In this document: in pieces, positions 36,612 to 45,656 of the stretch
How the letters are laid out: each line of letters begins with the position of its first letter
Position numbering within the stretch: the first letter of the stretch is position 1
Assembly: GCF_021088345.1 (NCBI RefSeq)
Contig: NZ_CP088156.1
Coordinates: 2,976,001-3,040,000, forward strand
Direction of reading: 5' to 3'
Length of the DNA stretch: 64,000 bases
Source: Bradyrhizobium ontarionense
GTDB taxonomy: Bacteria; Pseudomonadota; Alphaproteobacteria; Rhizobiales; Xanthobacteraceae
The notes under the pieces: generated by a model
Told to the model about the DNA's origin: nothing
The model's input: the letters and a program-made list of their open reading frames with translations, nothing else
The model's database searches: none
Program-made: the position numbers and the translations under genes

Positions 36612-36715
36612 GCGCAGGGAATGCCGGGCGCTGGCCGCAACCCATGGCCCGCCTGCAGCAAAAAAGCAGGCGGCAGTCACCACAGGTCCAGCCGGACATC
36701 CGGCATTCCCTGCGC
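36612..36715. repeat. nested palindrome in the 770-base gap before the IS110 transposase
   Basis: Perfect 16-bp arms at 36612-36627 and 36700-36715 (GCGCAGGGAATGCCGG and complement) enclose a hairpin with 7-bp arms at 36650-36656 / 36666-36672 and an A-rich loop. The surrounding DNA to about 36990 gives spurious frames I remember from many Bradyrhizobium annotations, so it is probably a dispersed non-coding repeat. I see no credible gene between 36357 and 37126. Confidence 0.75.
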
Positions 36716-37129
36716 GACGGTTTTCACGTTTATATCGTGCTCTCCCCGGTGTACGGGCTCTTTAGCCACCGTCACCCAGGGGGATCATCACCCCCGGGGC
36801 TTAGCGCCAGCGTCGCGGCGCCAGGACCACACGACTTCACGTCCGCAAGCTGCCGTTCGTCCGCGTGCAAGCACGCTGCGGCACCTCGCGGCCATCGCCT
36901 CCCCGCCTCGCGTGTCGTGACGATCGCGATACGCCCCTTGTGTTCAGAAAGTCTGCCAGAATGCGCGAACGGGCGGTTCTCGCAAAACCGCCCGTCGCTG
37001 GATCTGAGCCCGTTACGCCCCAAACGCGGCAGAGCCTGTATCAGAGCGAGGGACAGCTCCGGTGATCTTCCTCAACCCGAACAGTTGCAAGGGCTTCGAG
37101 CCCATACAAGGCAAGGAAGGGAGTGGATG

Positions 37130-38095
37130 ATGACACAAATCGTAAACGGTGTCGCTGGCATCGATGTCGCCAAGGACAAGGTCGACGGCTGCATTCGCAA
37201 GCTCGGCTTACGGCAGACGTTCCCGAGCAGTTCGCACGGGCACCGCCAGCTCATGGCCTTGCTTCGCAAGCACAAGGTGACAAAGGCCGTCATGGAGGCC
37301 AGCGGCGGCTATGAGCGCGAATGGGCCAAGGCGCTGCGCGAGGCGGGGATAGAGGTGCGGATCGTTGATCCCAAACGGGTTCGCAGCTTCGCCTTGTCGG
37401 CGGGTCGACTGGCGAAGAACGATACGATCGACGCAGAGATGATCGCCTGGTTCGCCGAGACGTTCGACGAGGCACCGAGCCAGACCTACGATGCTGCACG
37501 CGAGGAACTGGCGGGGCTGGTGAAAGCGCGCAAGAACCTGATGGATCTGAAAACCCGTTTGCAGAACCAGAACGAGCATGTTGTACCGGGATTGGCGCAG
37601 AAGGCCCATTCCCAGGTGTTGAAGATGCTCGCGGCCCAGATTGCAAAGCTCGAGGCTGCGATCTCCGCCAAGGTCAAGGCGACACCGGAATTTGCCGAGC
37701 GCGCCAAGATCATCGAAAGTGTGCCGGGGCTTGCCGGCACGACCTCCGCGCTTCTCATTGCAGGAGCGCCGGAGCTCGGCAAGGTGAGTGACAGGATCGC
37801 CGCTGCCCTGATCGGCGTTGCCCCTTATGACGACGACAGCGGCAAGCGCCGCGGCGAGCGTCACATCAAGGGCGGACGACGTTGGGTGAGAAACGGCCTG
37901 TTCCTTCCCTGCCTCGGCGCAGCGACGCAACACAATCCGGTGCTCAGCGCCTACTATGAGCGCCTCATCGCCAAGGGCAAGGAGCCAAAAGTGGCGCTCA
38001 TCGCATGCATGCGCAAGCTGATCATCATCCTCAACACGATGATCGCTCGCGGTGAGAGGTGGAATCCCAAGCCGCTACGGACCGCGGTGAGCTGA
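37130..38095 (+). CDS. IS110-family transposase
   Basis: A 321-residue DEDD-type transposase. The N-terminal RuvC-like domain has GIDVAKDKVD (first Asp), MEASGGYER (Glu) and KNDTIDAEMIAWFA (last two Asp). The C-terminal Transposase_20 domain contains IESVPGLAGTTSALLIAGAPELG, APYDDDSGKRRGERHIKGGR and the conserved Ser/Gly-rich end. All expected blocks are intact and there is no frameshift. Two adjacent ATGs (37127, 37130) follow AAGGAAGGGAG. Family members recombine DNA using a structured RNA from the flank of the gene. Confidence 0.93.
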   Translation: MTQIVNGVAGIDVAKDKVDGCIRKLGLRQTFPSSSHGHRQLMALLRKHKVTKAVMEASGGYEREWAKALREAGIEVRIVDPKRVRSFALSAGRLAKNDTIDAEMIAWFAETFDEAPSQTYDAAREELAGLVKARKNLMDLKTRLQNQNEHVVPGLAQKAHSQVLKMLAAQIAKLEAAISAKVKATPEFAERAKIIESVPGLAGTTSALLIAGAPELGKVSDRIAAALIGVAPYDDDSGKRRGERHIKGGRRWVRNGLFLPCLGAATQHNPVLSAYYERLIAKGKEPKVALIACMRKLIIILNTMIARGERWNPKPLRTAVS

Positions 38096-38110
38096 TCGAG
38101 CGCTCTACCG

Positions 38111-38131
38111 CGCTCGGTCCACGACCGAGCG
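38111..38131. terminator. hairpin after the IS110 transposase
   Basis: Perfect 9-bp arms (CGCTCGGTC at 38111-38119, GACCGAGCG at 38123-38131) with a 3-base loop, 16 bases after the transposase stop. No T-run follows, so intrinsic termination is uncertain; it may be part of the element's right end. The rest of the 359-base gap to the LysE gene holds GC-rich structured sequence, including a GGCCGGC...GCCGGCC stem near 38220, and no gene I can support. Confidence 0.5.
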
Positions 38132-38454
38132 CATGCCAAGTCCTCAGGACGGCGAGCGGACGGGGTCAAGGCCTTCAGCCGCCGAAGGCGGGGGCGCGTC
38201 TCGCGCCAGCCTTGAGGCCGGCCGTTCGCCGGCCTACCTCTCAGCACAGTTGCTCGTGCCGAAGCAGGATGGAAGCAGTAGAGCACGTTTTCTGGAAAAG
38301 CGAAAGAGAAATCTTTGAAGGAAAACGCCGAGCTCCGCCACGGGCGAAGAGTGGCTCGAACCGTCCACAACCTGCGGAGATCGCCCGTCGACGAGACAAA
38401 GGCACGCCGTCGCCTGTAAGCTCCACCGCGGCTGACTCGGAGAGTGAACTGGAT

Positions 38455-39087
38455 ATGCCCGATCTTCACACGCTCGCATTGTTTTCCTTCGCATGCCTGG
38501 CGCTGACGGCAACTCCGGGCCCTGACATGCTGCTGATTGCCAGCCGCAGCATCGCGCAAGGGCGATCCGTCGGGTTTGCGACACTGATGGGAATTCAGGC
38601 GGGCACCTATTGCCATGCCCTGGCCGCGGCCTTCGGTCTGTCCAAGCTGTTTCTGCTGGTCCCTCTCGCCTACGACGCCGTTCGCTATGCGGGTGCCGCC
38701 TATCTCCTCTTCTTGGCGTGGCAGGCATTCAGCTCGAAGCGTCTGCTCGCGCCGGTCTCCAACGAGAGCGACCACCGCTCCACATCGGCGGCGTTTCGGC
38801 AGGGGCTGGTGACGAACCTTCTCAATCCAAAGATGGCGCTGTTCGTACTGGCGCTGTTTCCCCAATTCGTCCAGGCCGATGCTGGATCGGTTGCGCTCCA
38901 GGTGATGATTCTGGCGACCGTGCTGAACGCGATCGGCCTGCTCGTGAATGGAATTGTCATTGCGGTTGCGAGCCGCCTCGGGGCCGGCGTCTTCAGAACC
39001 GGCCGCCTCGGCCGCTGGCCACAATATCTGCTGGGAACGGTGTTTGGCACGCTCGCGCTGCGGCTGGCGTTCGACGGGAAACGTTAG
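38455..39087 (+). CDS. LysE/RhtB-family amino acid exporter
   Basis: A 210-residue inner-membrane exporter with six hydrophobic segments. The family N-terminus (LFSFACLALTATPGPDMLLIASRSIAQG) and the central GLVTNLLNPKMALFVLALFPQFV are clear. These proteins expel amino acids such as lysine, threonine or homoserine lactones. The ATG at 38455 is the first that places the conserved ATPGPD motif normally. No regulator lies next to it. A second family member is at 41623. Confidence 0.92.
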   Translation: MPDLHTLALFSFACLALTATPGPDMLLIASRSIAQGRSVGFATLMGIQAGTYCHALAAAFGLSKLFLLVPLAYDAVRYAGAAYLLFLAWQAFSSKRLLAPVSNESDHRSTSAAFRQGLVTNLLNPKMALFVLALFPQFVQADAGSVALQVMILATVLNAIGLLVNGIVIAVASRLGAGVFRTGRLGRWPQYLLGTVFGTLALRLAFDGKR

Positions 39088-39333
39088 GTCCGTTGCGCAA
39101 TAGCAGTCTCCGGGGACGAGATCATCGATCATGCCCGACTGCATCAGGACCTCCTGTTGCTCTTGCAGGAATTGCTCGGACGGTCGGCAACGGACGGCGG
39201 CACCCGCGTGCCGCCCAACGCAGCAAGACGCATTCCAGGCGGGACGTCTAATCTTCGATGGGCCTAACGGCGGGCGACAGCCTTCGCCACGACGAGCAGT
39301 TCAAGACAAAGCGGCTTCCGTCATTTGTTATCG

Positions 39334-39348
39334 ATAGCGCCGCTATCA
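39334..39348. other. isolated palindrome in the 335-base gap 39088-39422
   Basis: GATAGCG-C-CGCTATC is perfect over 7-bp arms and continues imperfectly outward (GTCATT...GATGAC). It lies about 75 bases before the GNAT start and could be an operator. The remaining bases of this gap show nothing else I can name. Confidence 0.35.
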
Positions 39349-39422
39349 ATGATGACAAATCGCGAGTGTGTGCCAGCACATCGTGCTAGATGGCAGCGCC
39401 AATACAACTACAGAGGCATACG

Positions 39423-39881
39423 GTGGAAATTAGACAAGACGATCCGACGGCGCCATATGTTGCCACCTTGTTGGCACATCATCTAGCGGAGCTGCAGAGC
39501 GTCATGGGCGAGCACGCGCAAGCGCTCGACGCCAGCGGCCTTTCGGCTGCGGCCGTGACGTTCTGGACAGCCTGGCAGGGCCAGGTACTACTTGGATTCG
39601 GTGCGCTGAAGCGGCTCGACGAAACGCATGGCGAAGTGAAATCGATGCGCGCCGCGCCTGCTGCACGGGGCACCGGCGTCGGCCGCGCCATTTTGCAGCA
39701 CATCATCGCTGAAGCTCTTAAACGGGAGTACGCGCGGCTCAGCCTGGAAACTGGGACTGCGGACCTGCATGCTCCTGCCATCGCGCTCTACCGCAGCGCC
39801 GGCTTCGTCTCCTGTGAGCCGTTCGCCGGCTATCAGGCGAGCCCGCACAACCAGTTCATGAGGCTCGACTTGGCCGATTGA
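39423..39881 (+). CDS. GNAT-family N-acetyltransferase
   Basis: A 152-residue acetyltransferase. Acetyl-CoA-binding motif A is EVKSMRAAPAARGTGVGRAILQHI, with ARGTGVGRA as the pyrophosphate loop; LYRSAGFVSCEPFAGY is the usual C-terminal element. A GTG at 39423 (VEIRQDDPTAPYV) has GAGG 7 bases upstream and fits the family start; an ATG at 39390 lacks a ribosome site. The closest family type acetylates small amines or peptides; substrate unknown. Confidence 0.9.
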   Translation: MEIRQDDPTAPYVATLLAHHLAELQSVMGEHAQALDASGLSAAAVTFWTAWQGQVLLGFGALKRLDETHGEVKSMRAAPAARGTGVGRAILQHIIAEALKREYARLSLETGTADLHAPAIALYRSAGFVSCEPFAGYQASPHNQFMRLDLAD

Positions 39882-40198
39882 GCAGCCTCCGCCTGCAGGC
39901 GGCCGCCACCGAGGGCGGACAACTGCGGGGTGGGCCGGAGCCGGACGGTGATGCTTACTTTCACGATCGCGAACGTTGCACGACACACCTGCATCCATCG
40001 GGCGAACTGCCAGATCGAGATCCTCATCGGGGAGTTCCGCCCCTCTCCCGCCTCAGCCCCTCTCCAACGCGCGCCGGCGCCACCTCGACCAGCAATAGGC
40101 GCCGTCCTCGCGATCGAGCCGAAAGGGCTCCGCAATCCCTGCCATCGGCTCACCGGAACGCTTGACGAGGGGCCAACGCCCGCACGTTCGAAGAGCAA

Positions 40199-40218
40199 CC
40201 TCACGTCACTACGTGAGG
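40199..40218. other. hairpin in the 418-base gap 39882-40299
   Basis: Perfect 8-bp arms CCTCACGT / ACGTGAGG with a 4-base loop, 82 bases before the orphan 95-residue gene. It may be a leader structure or an operator. I see no gene or other structure in the rest of this gap. Confidence 0.4.
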
Positions 40219-40299
40219 CAGCTCACAGCTCACGCATGCAGGACGCGGCATGGTCGAGACGTCGCATCGGTGCGACGGAAAGGACAAGGACCCGAAATC

Positions 40300-40587
40300 A
40301 TGGCCAACATCGACTATAAGCGCGCCAGCTATTCGATTCCTGCCAATACCACACAGCAGTTCACCTTCTGGTGGGGACGGGACTCGAAGACGCCCTATGA
40401 ATTTTTCGACGTCTCGATCGCTCCGCACTTCGACAAGAACCATCTGGCGATGGAGCCCCTGCGCCAGACGGACAGGAGCGTCGTCTGGGACCCGCGCGGA
40501 GGCGTCGGGGTCGTGCTGACATTGACCTTGCAGAATCCCAACAATTTCCAGGTCACGTTCGAGGCCAATCACGTCCGCATCTACTGA
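40300..40587 (+). CDS. orphan 95-residue protein, predicted all-beta
   Basis: A small protein starting at an ATG with AAGGA about 12 bases upstream. Alternating hydrophobic residues (ANTTQQFTFWWG, GVGVVLTLTLQNPNNFQVTFEANHVRIY) suggest a beta-sandwich. No signal peptide, Cys or catalytic motif. I do not recognise the family. It stands alone between the GNAT gene and the convergent DUF899 gene. Confidence 0.65.
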   Translation: MANIDYKRASYSIPANTTQQFTFWWGRDSKTPYEFFDVSIAPHFDKNHLAMEPLRQTDRSVVWDPRGGVGVVLTLTLQNPNNFQVTFEANHVRIY

Positions 40588-40696
40588 CGCGACGGGCACA
40601 CATGGCAGGCCGCGTCGACCACGCGGCCGACGCCCTAGCCGCCGGCGTCATTCCTGCGACAAGCAACATGGACCTCCGCGCTGCAGGCGGACGTCT

Positions 40697-41434
40697 CTAC
40701 GAACCGCAATGACAGGCGCGATTGCCGCGCTCGTCATATTCGTCGTGCAACCGCACCCAGTCGGACATCATGCCGCGCTTCGTCTCGTTGCGGCCGTTCG
40801 GCGTGAGGTCGAGATAGTGATAGGCGCCGATGAGCGGATCGCCGCCCCGCGCGCGCACCTGGAACGTGCAGAAGATGTCGCCGGCCTCGCTCTTGTAGAA
40901 GACTGTGACGCCCGGAAGATCCGGCGACTTGCCGGTCATGGGCGCGAAGTTGTAGTTGGCCCTGCCGGTGACGATCTGCTCGTCCGAGAATGAGACCTGA
41001 TAGTCAAAGTTGAAATCGTTGTCTTCGGACGAGACCCAGTCGAAGCTCCACCCCATGCGGGCCTTGAACGGCGCGATCTCGGCGAGCGGCGCGCGCGATA
41101 CCACAACCAGGCTGACGTCGTGATGCCGGAGATGCTGGTTCGCACCGTCGATATGGTCGCACAGGAAGGAGCACCCGGGACAGCGATGGCTGTCGCCGGG
41201 TGTCATCATGAAATGATAGATGATCAACTGGCTGCGCCCTTGAAACAGGCCGCCCAGACTCAGCGGGCCTTTCGGCGTCTGGAAAACATAGTCCTTCTCC
41301 ACCCTGACCCATGGCAGGGCCCGCCGCGCCGCGGCCAGCGCGTCGCGCTCTCTGATGAACGCCTTTTCCTTGGCGAGGTGAGCGCGATGCGCTTCGGTCC
41401 AGTCGGCCTGCGAGACTATTCTGGGGATGGTCAT
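40697..41434 (-). CDS. DUF899 (thioredoxin-like fold) protein
   Basis: A 245-residue DUF899 protein. The family hallmarks are all here: ALPWVRVEKDYVFQTPKG, LIIYHFMMTPGDSHRCPGCSFLCDHIDG with a CPGC pair, SRAPLAEIAPFKARMGWSFDWVSS, and DLTPNGRNE. The fold is thioredoxin/peroxiredoxin-like, and the CxxC pair could be redox active, but no reaction is established. The ATG at 41434 has GGAGGAAC 6 bases upstream. It is divergent from the LysE gene at 41623. Confidence 0.9.
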   Translation of the reverse strand: MTIPRIVSQADWTEAHRAHLAKEKAFIRERDALAAARRALPWVRVEKDYVFQTPKGPLSLGGLFQGRSQLIIYHFMMTPGDSHRCPGCSFLCDHIDGANQHLRHHDVSLVVVSRAPLAEIAPFKARMGWSFDWVSSEDNDFNFDYQVSFSDEQIVTGRANYNFAPMTGKSPDLPGVTVFYKSEAGDIFCTFQVRARGGDPLIGAYHYLDLTPNGRNETKRGMMSDWVRLHDEYDERGNRACHCGS

Positions 41435-41622
41435 GTCAGGTTCCTCCAATGCCTTCTCCGAGGACGATCGGACCCGCGGCTGTCCGACATTGGTCGTCAG
41501 CTTTTTATCGCGGGCAGAAGCGCCGCCCCCGCACGCGCGGTCTGCGTTGGACCCGGACAGAAAATTCCTCTATTCTCATAGGTCTATTGTTGGTGTGGGT
41601 TCGCGATCTAAGGATGGGCAGC

Positions 41623-42249
41623 ATGGCAATCGAGACGTGGCTCGCGTTTGCAGGGACATCCATCATCCTCCTCGTGATCCCAGGGCCGACCGTTCTGCTC
41701 GTGGTCTCCTATGCGCTCGGCCAGGGATGGCGAACCGCGCTGCCGACGGCGGTCGGCGTCGCGCTTGGTGACTTCACCGCCATGACCCTGTCCATGCTTG
41801 GCGTCGGCGCGTTGCTGGCGACCTCGGCAGTCCTGTTCACCACGCTCAAGTGGATTGGCGCGGCCTATCTGGTCTGGCTCGGGATCAAGCTGTGGCAGGC
41901 AGGCGGTTCCTTGAACGCCGTACCACGAACAGACAAAGCCTCGGCGTTCAAGATGCTGGGTCACGCCTGGATCGTGACCGCACTCAACCCCAAGAGCATC
42001 ACGTTCTTCGTGGCCTTCCTTCCACAATTTCTGAGTCCGAACAGCCCATTCATCACTCAGATGATCATCTTTGAGATCACCTTTCTCATCCTGGCTTTCA
42101 CCAATGCATTTGGATATGCGCTGATCGCGTCGCGTGCACGCTCGCTCGTGCGGAATCCAAGAGCCATCAGCCTCTTCAACAAGACGGGCGGCACGCTTCT
42201 GATCGGAGCGGGCGTAGCGGCGGCAGTTGCCCGGACGGCTCAGAACTGA
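41623..42249 (+). CDS. LysE/RhtB-family amino acid exporter
   Basis: A 208-residue inner-membrane exporter with the family start ETWLAFAGTSIILLVIPGPTVLLVVSYALGQG and the central IVTALNPKSITFFVAFLPQFL. The ATG at 41623 has AAGG 9 bases upstream; the ATG at 41614 overlaps that site. The serine acetyltransferase gene follows 177 bases later on the same strand; since some members export cysteine precursors, a link is possible but not shown. Confidence 0.92.
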   Translation: MAIETWLAFAGTSIILLVIPGPTVLLVVSYALGQGWRTALPTAVGVALGDFTAMTLSMLGVGALLATSAVLFTTLKWIGAAYLVWLGIKLWQAGGSLNAVPRTDKASAFKMLGHAWIVTALNPKSITFFVAFLPQFLSPNSPFITQMIIFEITFLILAFTNAFGYALIASRARSLVRNPRAISLFNKTGGTLLIGAGVAAAVARTAQN

Positions 42250-42302
42250 CGTTTCTGCCAGGACCGAGCGACTTTCGAAGACGGCTCCCCCACGTCCGAA
42301 GC

Positions 42303-42337
42303 GGCGGATCACGCTACGCTGATCCGCCCTACGCGCT
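42303..42337. repeat. direct repeat copy 1 with internal hairpin, upstream of cysE
   Basis: A hairpin with 9-bp arms (GGCGGATCA at 42303-42311, TGATCCGCC at 42320-42328) followed by CTACGCGCT. Copy 2 at 43246-43280 is the same except for one base in the loop. They sit in the same orientation on either side of cysE. The sequence type is common between Bradyrhizobium genes. Confidence 0.85.
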
Positions 42338-42426
42338 ATCCGGGGTTCCAATGCAGTTCAGCAGGTTTCGGGGCAGCCCGCGTCAGGCTATAGTGGCGCT
42401 CCATCGGCAACCGAGCAGTTAAGGCC

Positions 42427-43200
42427 ATGGCCGATAACACGAACACATCCAGCATCGAACTCTGGCAGTCGATCCAGCGCGAAGCGCAGTTGGCCTCAGG
42501 GACCGATCCCGTATTTGGCCATGCCTTGGCAGCGGCGATCCTCGACCACTCCGATCTCGGCAGCGTGGTGGCGCACCAGATCGGCATGCGGCTGGGCAGA
42601 AGTGCGGGCGAGCGCACGCGGTTTGCTGCGGTGGCCCGCGAGGCCCATCTCGCTGCGCCCACGCTCGTCGACGCGGCGAATGGCGATCTGCGCGGAATTG
42701 CAGCGCGCGATCCTGCAACCACGGCGTTGCTGCCGCCGCTGCTGAACTACAAAGGCTACATCGCGCTGCAGACGTTTCGCGTCTCACACTGGCTCTGGAC
42801 CAACGAACGGCTCGATCTCGCGTTGCTGCTCCAGGCCGAGTCCTCGACGTCGCTCCAGGTGAGCATCCATCCCTCGGCGCAAATCGGGAGCTCGGTGTTT
42901 CTCGACCATGCCACCGGCATCGTCATCGGCGCTTTTGCCGCCATCGGCGACGACGTCACCATTTTGCAGAATGTCACGATCGGACGACAGGACGCGCTTC
43001 CCGGCCGGAGCCCGTGGATCGGCCGCGGCGTGCTGCTGTCCTCGGGCGCGACGGTCCTGGGCGATGTCGGGATCGGCGACTTCGCCAGGATCGGCGCCGG
43101 AGCGGTCGTCACGACGGATGTGCCGGCCGGCTGCACCGCCGTGGGCGCACCGGCCCGCCTGACGAACTGCCCGGAGAAACCGATGCCGGCCGGCGCATGA
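42427..43200 (+). CDS. cysE: serine O-acetyltransferase
   Basis: A 257-residue CysE-type enzyme that makes O-acetylserine for cysteine synthesis (EC 2.3.1.30). An N-terminal helical domain (ELWQSIQREAQLASGTDPVFGHALAAAILDHSDLG) precedes a left-handed beta helix of hexapeptide repeats (IHPSAQIGSSVFLDHATGIVIGAFAAIGDDVTI). The active-site His of DHATG and ILQNVTIG are present. The C-terminus ends in GAPARLTNCPEKPM. Length is normal. It may be one of two or more copies in the genome, as it stands apart from other sulfur genes. Confidence 0.93.
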   Translation: MADNTNTSSIELWQSIQREAQLASGTDPVFGHALAAAILDHSDLGSVVAHQIGMRLGRSAGERTRFAAVAREAHLAAPTLVDAANGDLRGIAARDPATTALLPPLLNYKGYIALQTFRVSHWLWTNERLDLALLLQAESSTSLQVSIHPSAQIGSSVFLDHATGIVIGAFAAIGDDVTILQNVTIGRQDALPGRSPWIGRGVLLSSGATVLGDVGIGDFARIGAGAVVTTDVPAGCTAVGAPARLTNCPEKPMPAGA

Positions 43201-43245
43201 CGCCGCACAAGGTCCTGGTTGGTTGGCCGGCCTGCGGACTGGAGC

Positions 43246-43280
43246 GGCGGATCACGCTTCGCTGATCCGCCCTACGCGCT
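43246..43280. repeat. direct repeat copy 2 with internal hairpin, downstream of cysE
   Basis: The 9-bp arms are at 43246-43254 and 43263-43271, followed by the same CTACGCGCT tail as copy 1. It lies 45 bases after the cysE stop and could serve as its transcription end. Confidence 0.85.
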
Positions 43281-43325
43281 GCCCAAAGGAGCCAAACCCT
43301 GCATGACGCCACGCGGAGATCGATT

Positions 43326-43580
43326 TTACGCCAGCGGCTCGAGCTTGTCCGCGGCCGCGGCGATCATCTCCCGGATCCTGTCGCATTCGGCCGCCAGCGA
43401 CGCGAGGGACGGATCGGCTCTGACGATCTGATCCAGATTGTCCACCGCGGTTCGCCACACCTCCACTTCGCGCCGAAGCCGTCTGACCTGAGGTGCCACC
43501 ATGGCATTGCCCAGGTGATCTGCTCGCGAGGCAATGACGCGCAGCGAGTCCCGGACAGGGAATACGATGATGTCGGCCAT
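43326..43580 (-). CDS. small hypothetical protein
   Basis: An 84-residue protein, mostly helical, with heptad-like spacing in VAPQVRRLRREVEVWRTAVDNLDQIVRADPSLASLAAECDRIREMI, so a short coiled coil is likely. No export signal. It lies 133 bases upstream of nothing else on its strand and is divergent from no gene; it is convergent with cysE. Function unknown. Confidence 0.65.
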   Translation of the reverse strand: MADIIVFPVRDSLRVIASRADHLGNAMVAPQVRRLRREVEVWRTAVDNLDQIVRADPSLASLAAECDRIREMIAAAADKLEPLA

Positions 43581-43713
43581 GGCTGGTCTCGACGAGCCGG
43601 GATGACTGCGAACAGGCCATGGCGACGCCGCGCATCGCAGTGCGGATGGCAGCCTCGCTTCGCAATCGCGCGCTGCCGCCCGCGATTGCGGGGCGCAGCG
43701 GATTGAGGTCGTG

Positions 43714-45396
43714 TCAGGCGGCGCGCGCGGCCAGGGCCTGAGCTTCGGAGGCGGCGCGAGCCATGCTGGACGACATCTCGCTCGTCACCGTGCTCTGCTC
43801 CTCGACCGCGGCCGCCGTCGACGTCACGTATTCGCTGACATTCTGGATCGCCTGCTTGATCGAGCCCAACGAGGTGACCACACCTCCGGAGATGTTGTTG
43901 AGGCTCTCGATCTCCTGGGCGATCTTGTCGGTGGCACTCTTCGCCTGGGTGGCCAGATTCTTGACTTCGGACGCGACGACGGCGAAGCCACGGCCGGCCT
44001 CGCCGGCCCTGGCCGACTCGATCGTGGCATTCAGCGCCAGCAGGTTGATCTGGCCGGTGATGCTGTGGATCATCTCGACGATGCCGCTCATGGCCTGGGC
44101 GGCCTCGGACAGGCGCTGGGCCTGCGCATCCACGGCCGTCACACGATCCACCGCGCCCATGGCGGTCTCGCGCGACTTCGTCATGGCTTCGGAGATCTCC
44201 CGCACGGAGGCGTTGAGCTCCTCCGCGCCCGCGGCCACCGACTCCATCATGGCGCGAACGCGCTCGTTGCCCATGCGGACCAGCACCTGCCTGGTGACGT
44301 CAGTGGCATATTTGACGACCTTGAACGGCTTGCCGTTGAGATCGAGGATCGGGTTGTAGGAGGCCTGGATGTAGACTTCCTTGCCACCCTTGCCGATGCG
44401 CTTGTATTCGGCGGCCTGGTACTGACCACGGTTCAGGTTGGCCCAGAAATCGCGGTAGGCGGAGCCGTCCCGCTCGGACTGTTCGACGAACATGCTGTGG
44501 TGCTTGCCCTGAATCTCAGGCAGGGTGTAGCCGAGCGCGCGCAGGAAGTTGTCGTTCGCGGTGATGATCGTGCCGTCCATGTTGAACTCGATGACGGCCT
44601 GCGACTTGCCGATCGCCTCGATCTGGCCGGCGAGATCCGCGTTCTTCAGCTTCTGCGCGGTGACGTCGGTTGCGAACTTGACCACTCCGATCGGCCGACC
44701 GGAGACGTCGAGCACCGGGTTGTAAGTGGCCAGGATCCACACTTCCTTGCCGCCCTTGCCGATACGCTTGTATTCGCTCGCCTGGTATTCGCCGCGATTG
44801 AGCGCGGCCCAGAATTCGCGATAGGCCGGGCTGTCGCGCAGCGCCGGTTCGATGAACATGCTGTGGTTCTTGCCCTGGATCTCGTCCAGGCGGTAGCCCA
44901 GCGCGTGCAGGAAGTTCTGATTGGCATCGACGATCGTGCCGTCGAGCTTGAACTCGATCATGGCCTGCGCGCGATCGATGGCGGCGAGCTTCGACGCGTC
45001 GGCCATGCTCCGCAGCTTCCGCTTCGTGATGTCGGTCGCGAACTTGACCACCTTGACCGGCTTACCGGAGCTGTCGAGGACCGGATTGTAGGAGGCCTCA
45101 AGCCAGATTTCGCGGCCGCCTTTGGCCATGCGCTTGAATTCAGCGGCCTGGAATTCCCCGCGGCTCAGCGCGGCCCAGAATTCGCGGTAGCCGGCGCTGT
45201 CGCGCTCCGACGGCTCCACGAACATGCTGTGGTGCTTGCCCTGAATCTCCTGCAGCTGATAACCGAGCGCATCGAGGAAGTTCTTGTTGGCGGTGATGAT
45301 CGTTCCGTCGAGCCGGAATTCGATCACGGCCGACGCGCGACTGAGGGCGGCGAGCTGAGCCTCGGCGTCCGAGCGGGTGTTCGAGCGAAACAACAA
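43714..45396 (-). CDS. soluble methyl-accepting chemotaxis protein with three PAS domains
   Basis: A 560-residue cytoplasmic receptor. Three tandem PAS domains start near residues 21, 142 and 264, each repeating the pattern IEF.LDGTI..AN.NFL.ALGY, EIQGK.HSMF, Y..FW and GGKE/REIW.....YNP.LD in about 122 residues, so they arose by duplication. Residues 385-555 form the signalling coiled coil with the conserved tip [17 protein letters not shown]. There is no membrane segment. Such PAS units often bind haem or flavin and sense oxygen or redox state. It probably couples to a chemotaxis system encoded elsewhere. Confidence 0.93.
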   Translation of the reverse strand: MLFRSNTRSDAEAQLAALSRASAVIEFRLDGTIITANKNFLDALGYQLQEIQGKHHSMFVEPSERDSAGYREFWAALSRGEFQAAEFKRMAKGGREIWLEASYNPVLDSSGKPVKVVKFATDITKRKLRSMADASKLAAIDRAQAMIEFKLDGTIVDANQNFLHALGYRLDEIQGKNHSMFIEPALRDSPAYREFWAALNRGEYQASEYKRIGKGGKEVWILATYNPVLDVSGRPIGVVKFATDVTAQKLKNADLAGQIEAIGKSQAVIEFNMDGTIITANDNFLRALGYTLPEIQGKHHSMFVEQSERDGSAYRDFWANLNRGQYQAAEYKRIGKGGKEVYIQASYNPILDLNGKPFKVVKYATDVTRQVLVRMGNERVRAMMESVAAGAEELNASVREISEAMTKSRETAMGAVDRVTAVDAQAQRLSEAAQAMSGIVEMIHSITGQINLLALNATIESARAGEAGRGFAVVASEVKNLATQAKSATDKIAQEIESLNNISGGVVTSLGSIKQAIQNVSEYVTSTAAAVEEQSTVTSEMSSSMARAASEAQALAARAA

Positions 45397-45656
45397 AGTA
45401 ACCTCCGAATGCCAAACTTATTTCCAGGCGCTCGGACCGACCGGGAAAACCCGAGTCGGACGACCGAAGCTGATCGGCGTAGAATTGATACAATTTGTTC
45501 CGTCATCGTTAAGACGCACGTCGAAAGCCGGCGTTTTCCGTAGTTCTACCGCCGCGCCGTGATGTCCAACATCTAAGACCAGCAGACGGCGGGCCGCTGT
45601 GAGACGGAACTAATGCGGTCAACCGTGCGTCGTGAGCTGCGCGGGCCTTCGTCCGA

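Larger units (their letters stand above)
36990..38131 (+). mobile_element. IS110-family insertion sequence (ends not determined)
   Basis: The transposase gene at 37130 identifies the element. IS110 elements lack terminal inverted repeats, so the limits cannot be read from one copy. The left limit given is where the dispersed repeat seems to stop; the right is the end of a hairpin after the transposase. The 137 bases before the gene are non-coding and are where IS110-type bridge RNAs are encoded. One copy only, gene intact. Confidence 0.6.

Noticed and set aside
36482..37126. N-terminal extension of the transposase and several small frames
   Set aside because: The extension reads through a palindromic repeat and low-complexity Pro/Arg/Ser sequence. 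IS110 transposases start at the GIDVAKD region, which fits 37130.
43711..45543. Repetitive 610-codon frame on the plus strand
   Set aside because: Its three internal repeats are the mirror image of the PAS repeats in the chemoreceptor gene on the other strand; no domain is recognisable in it.
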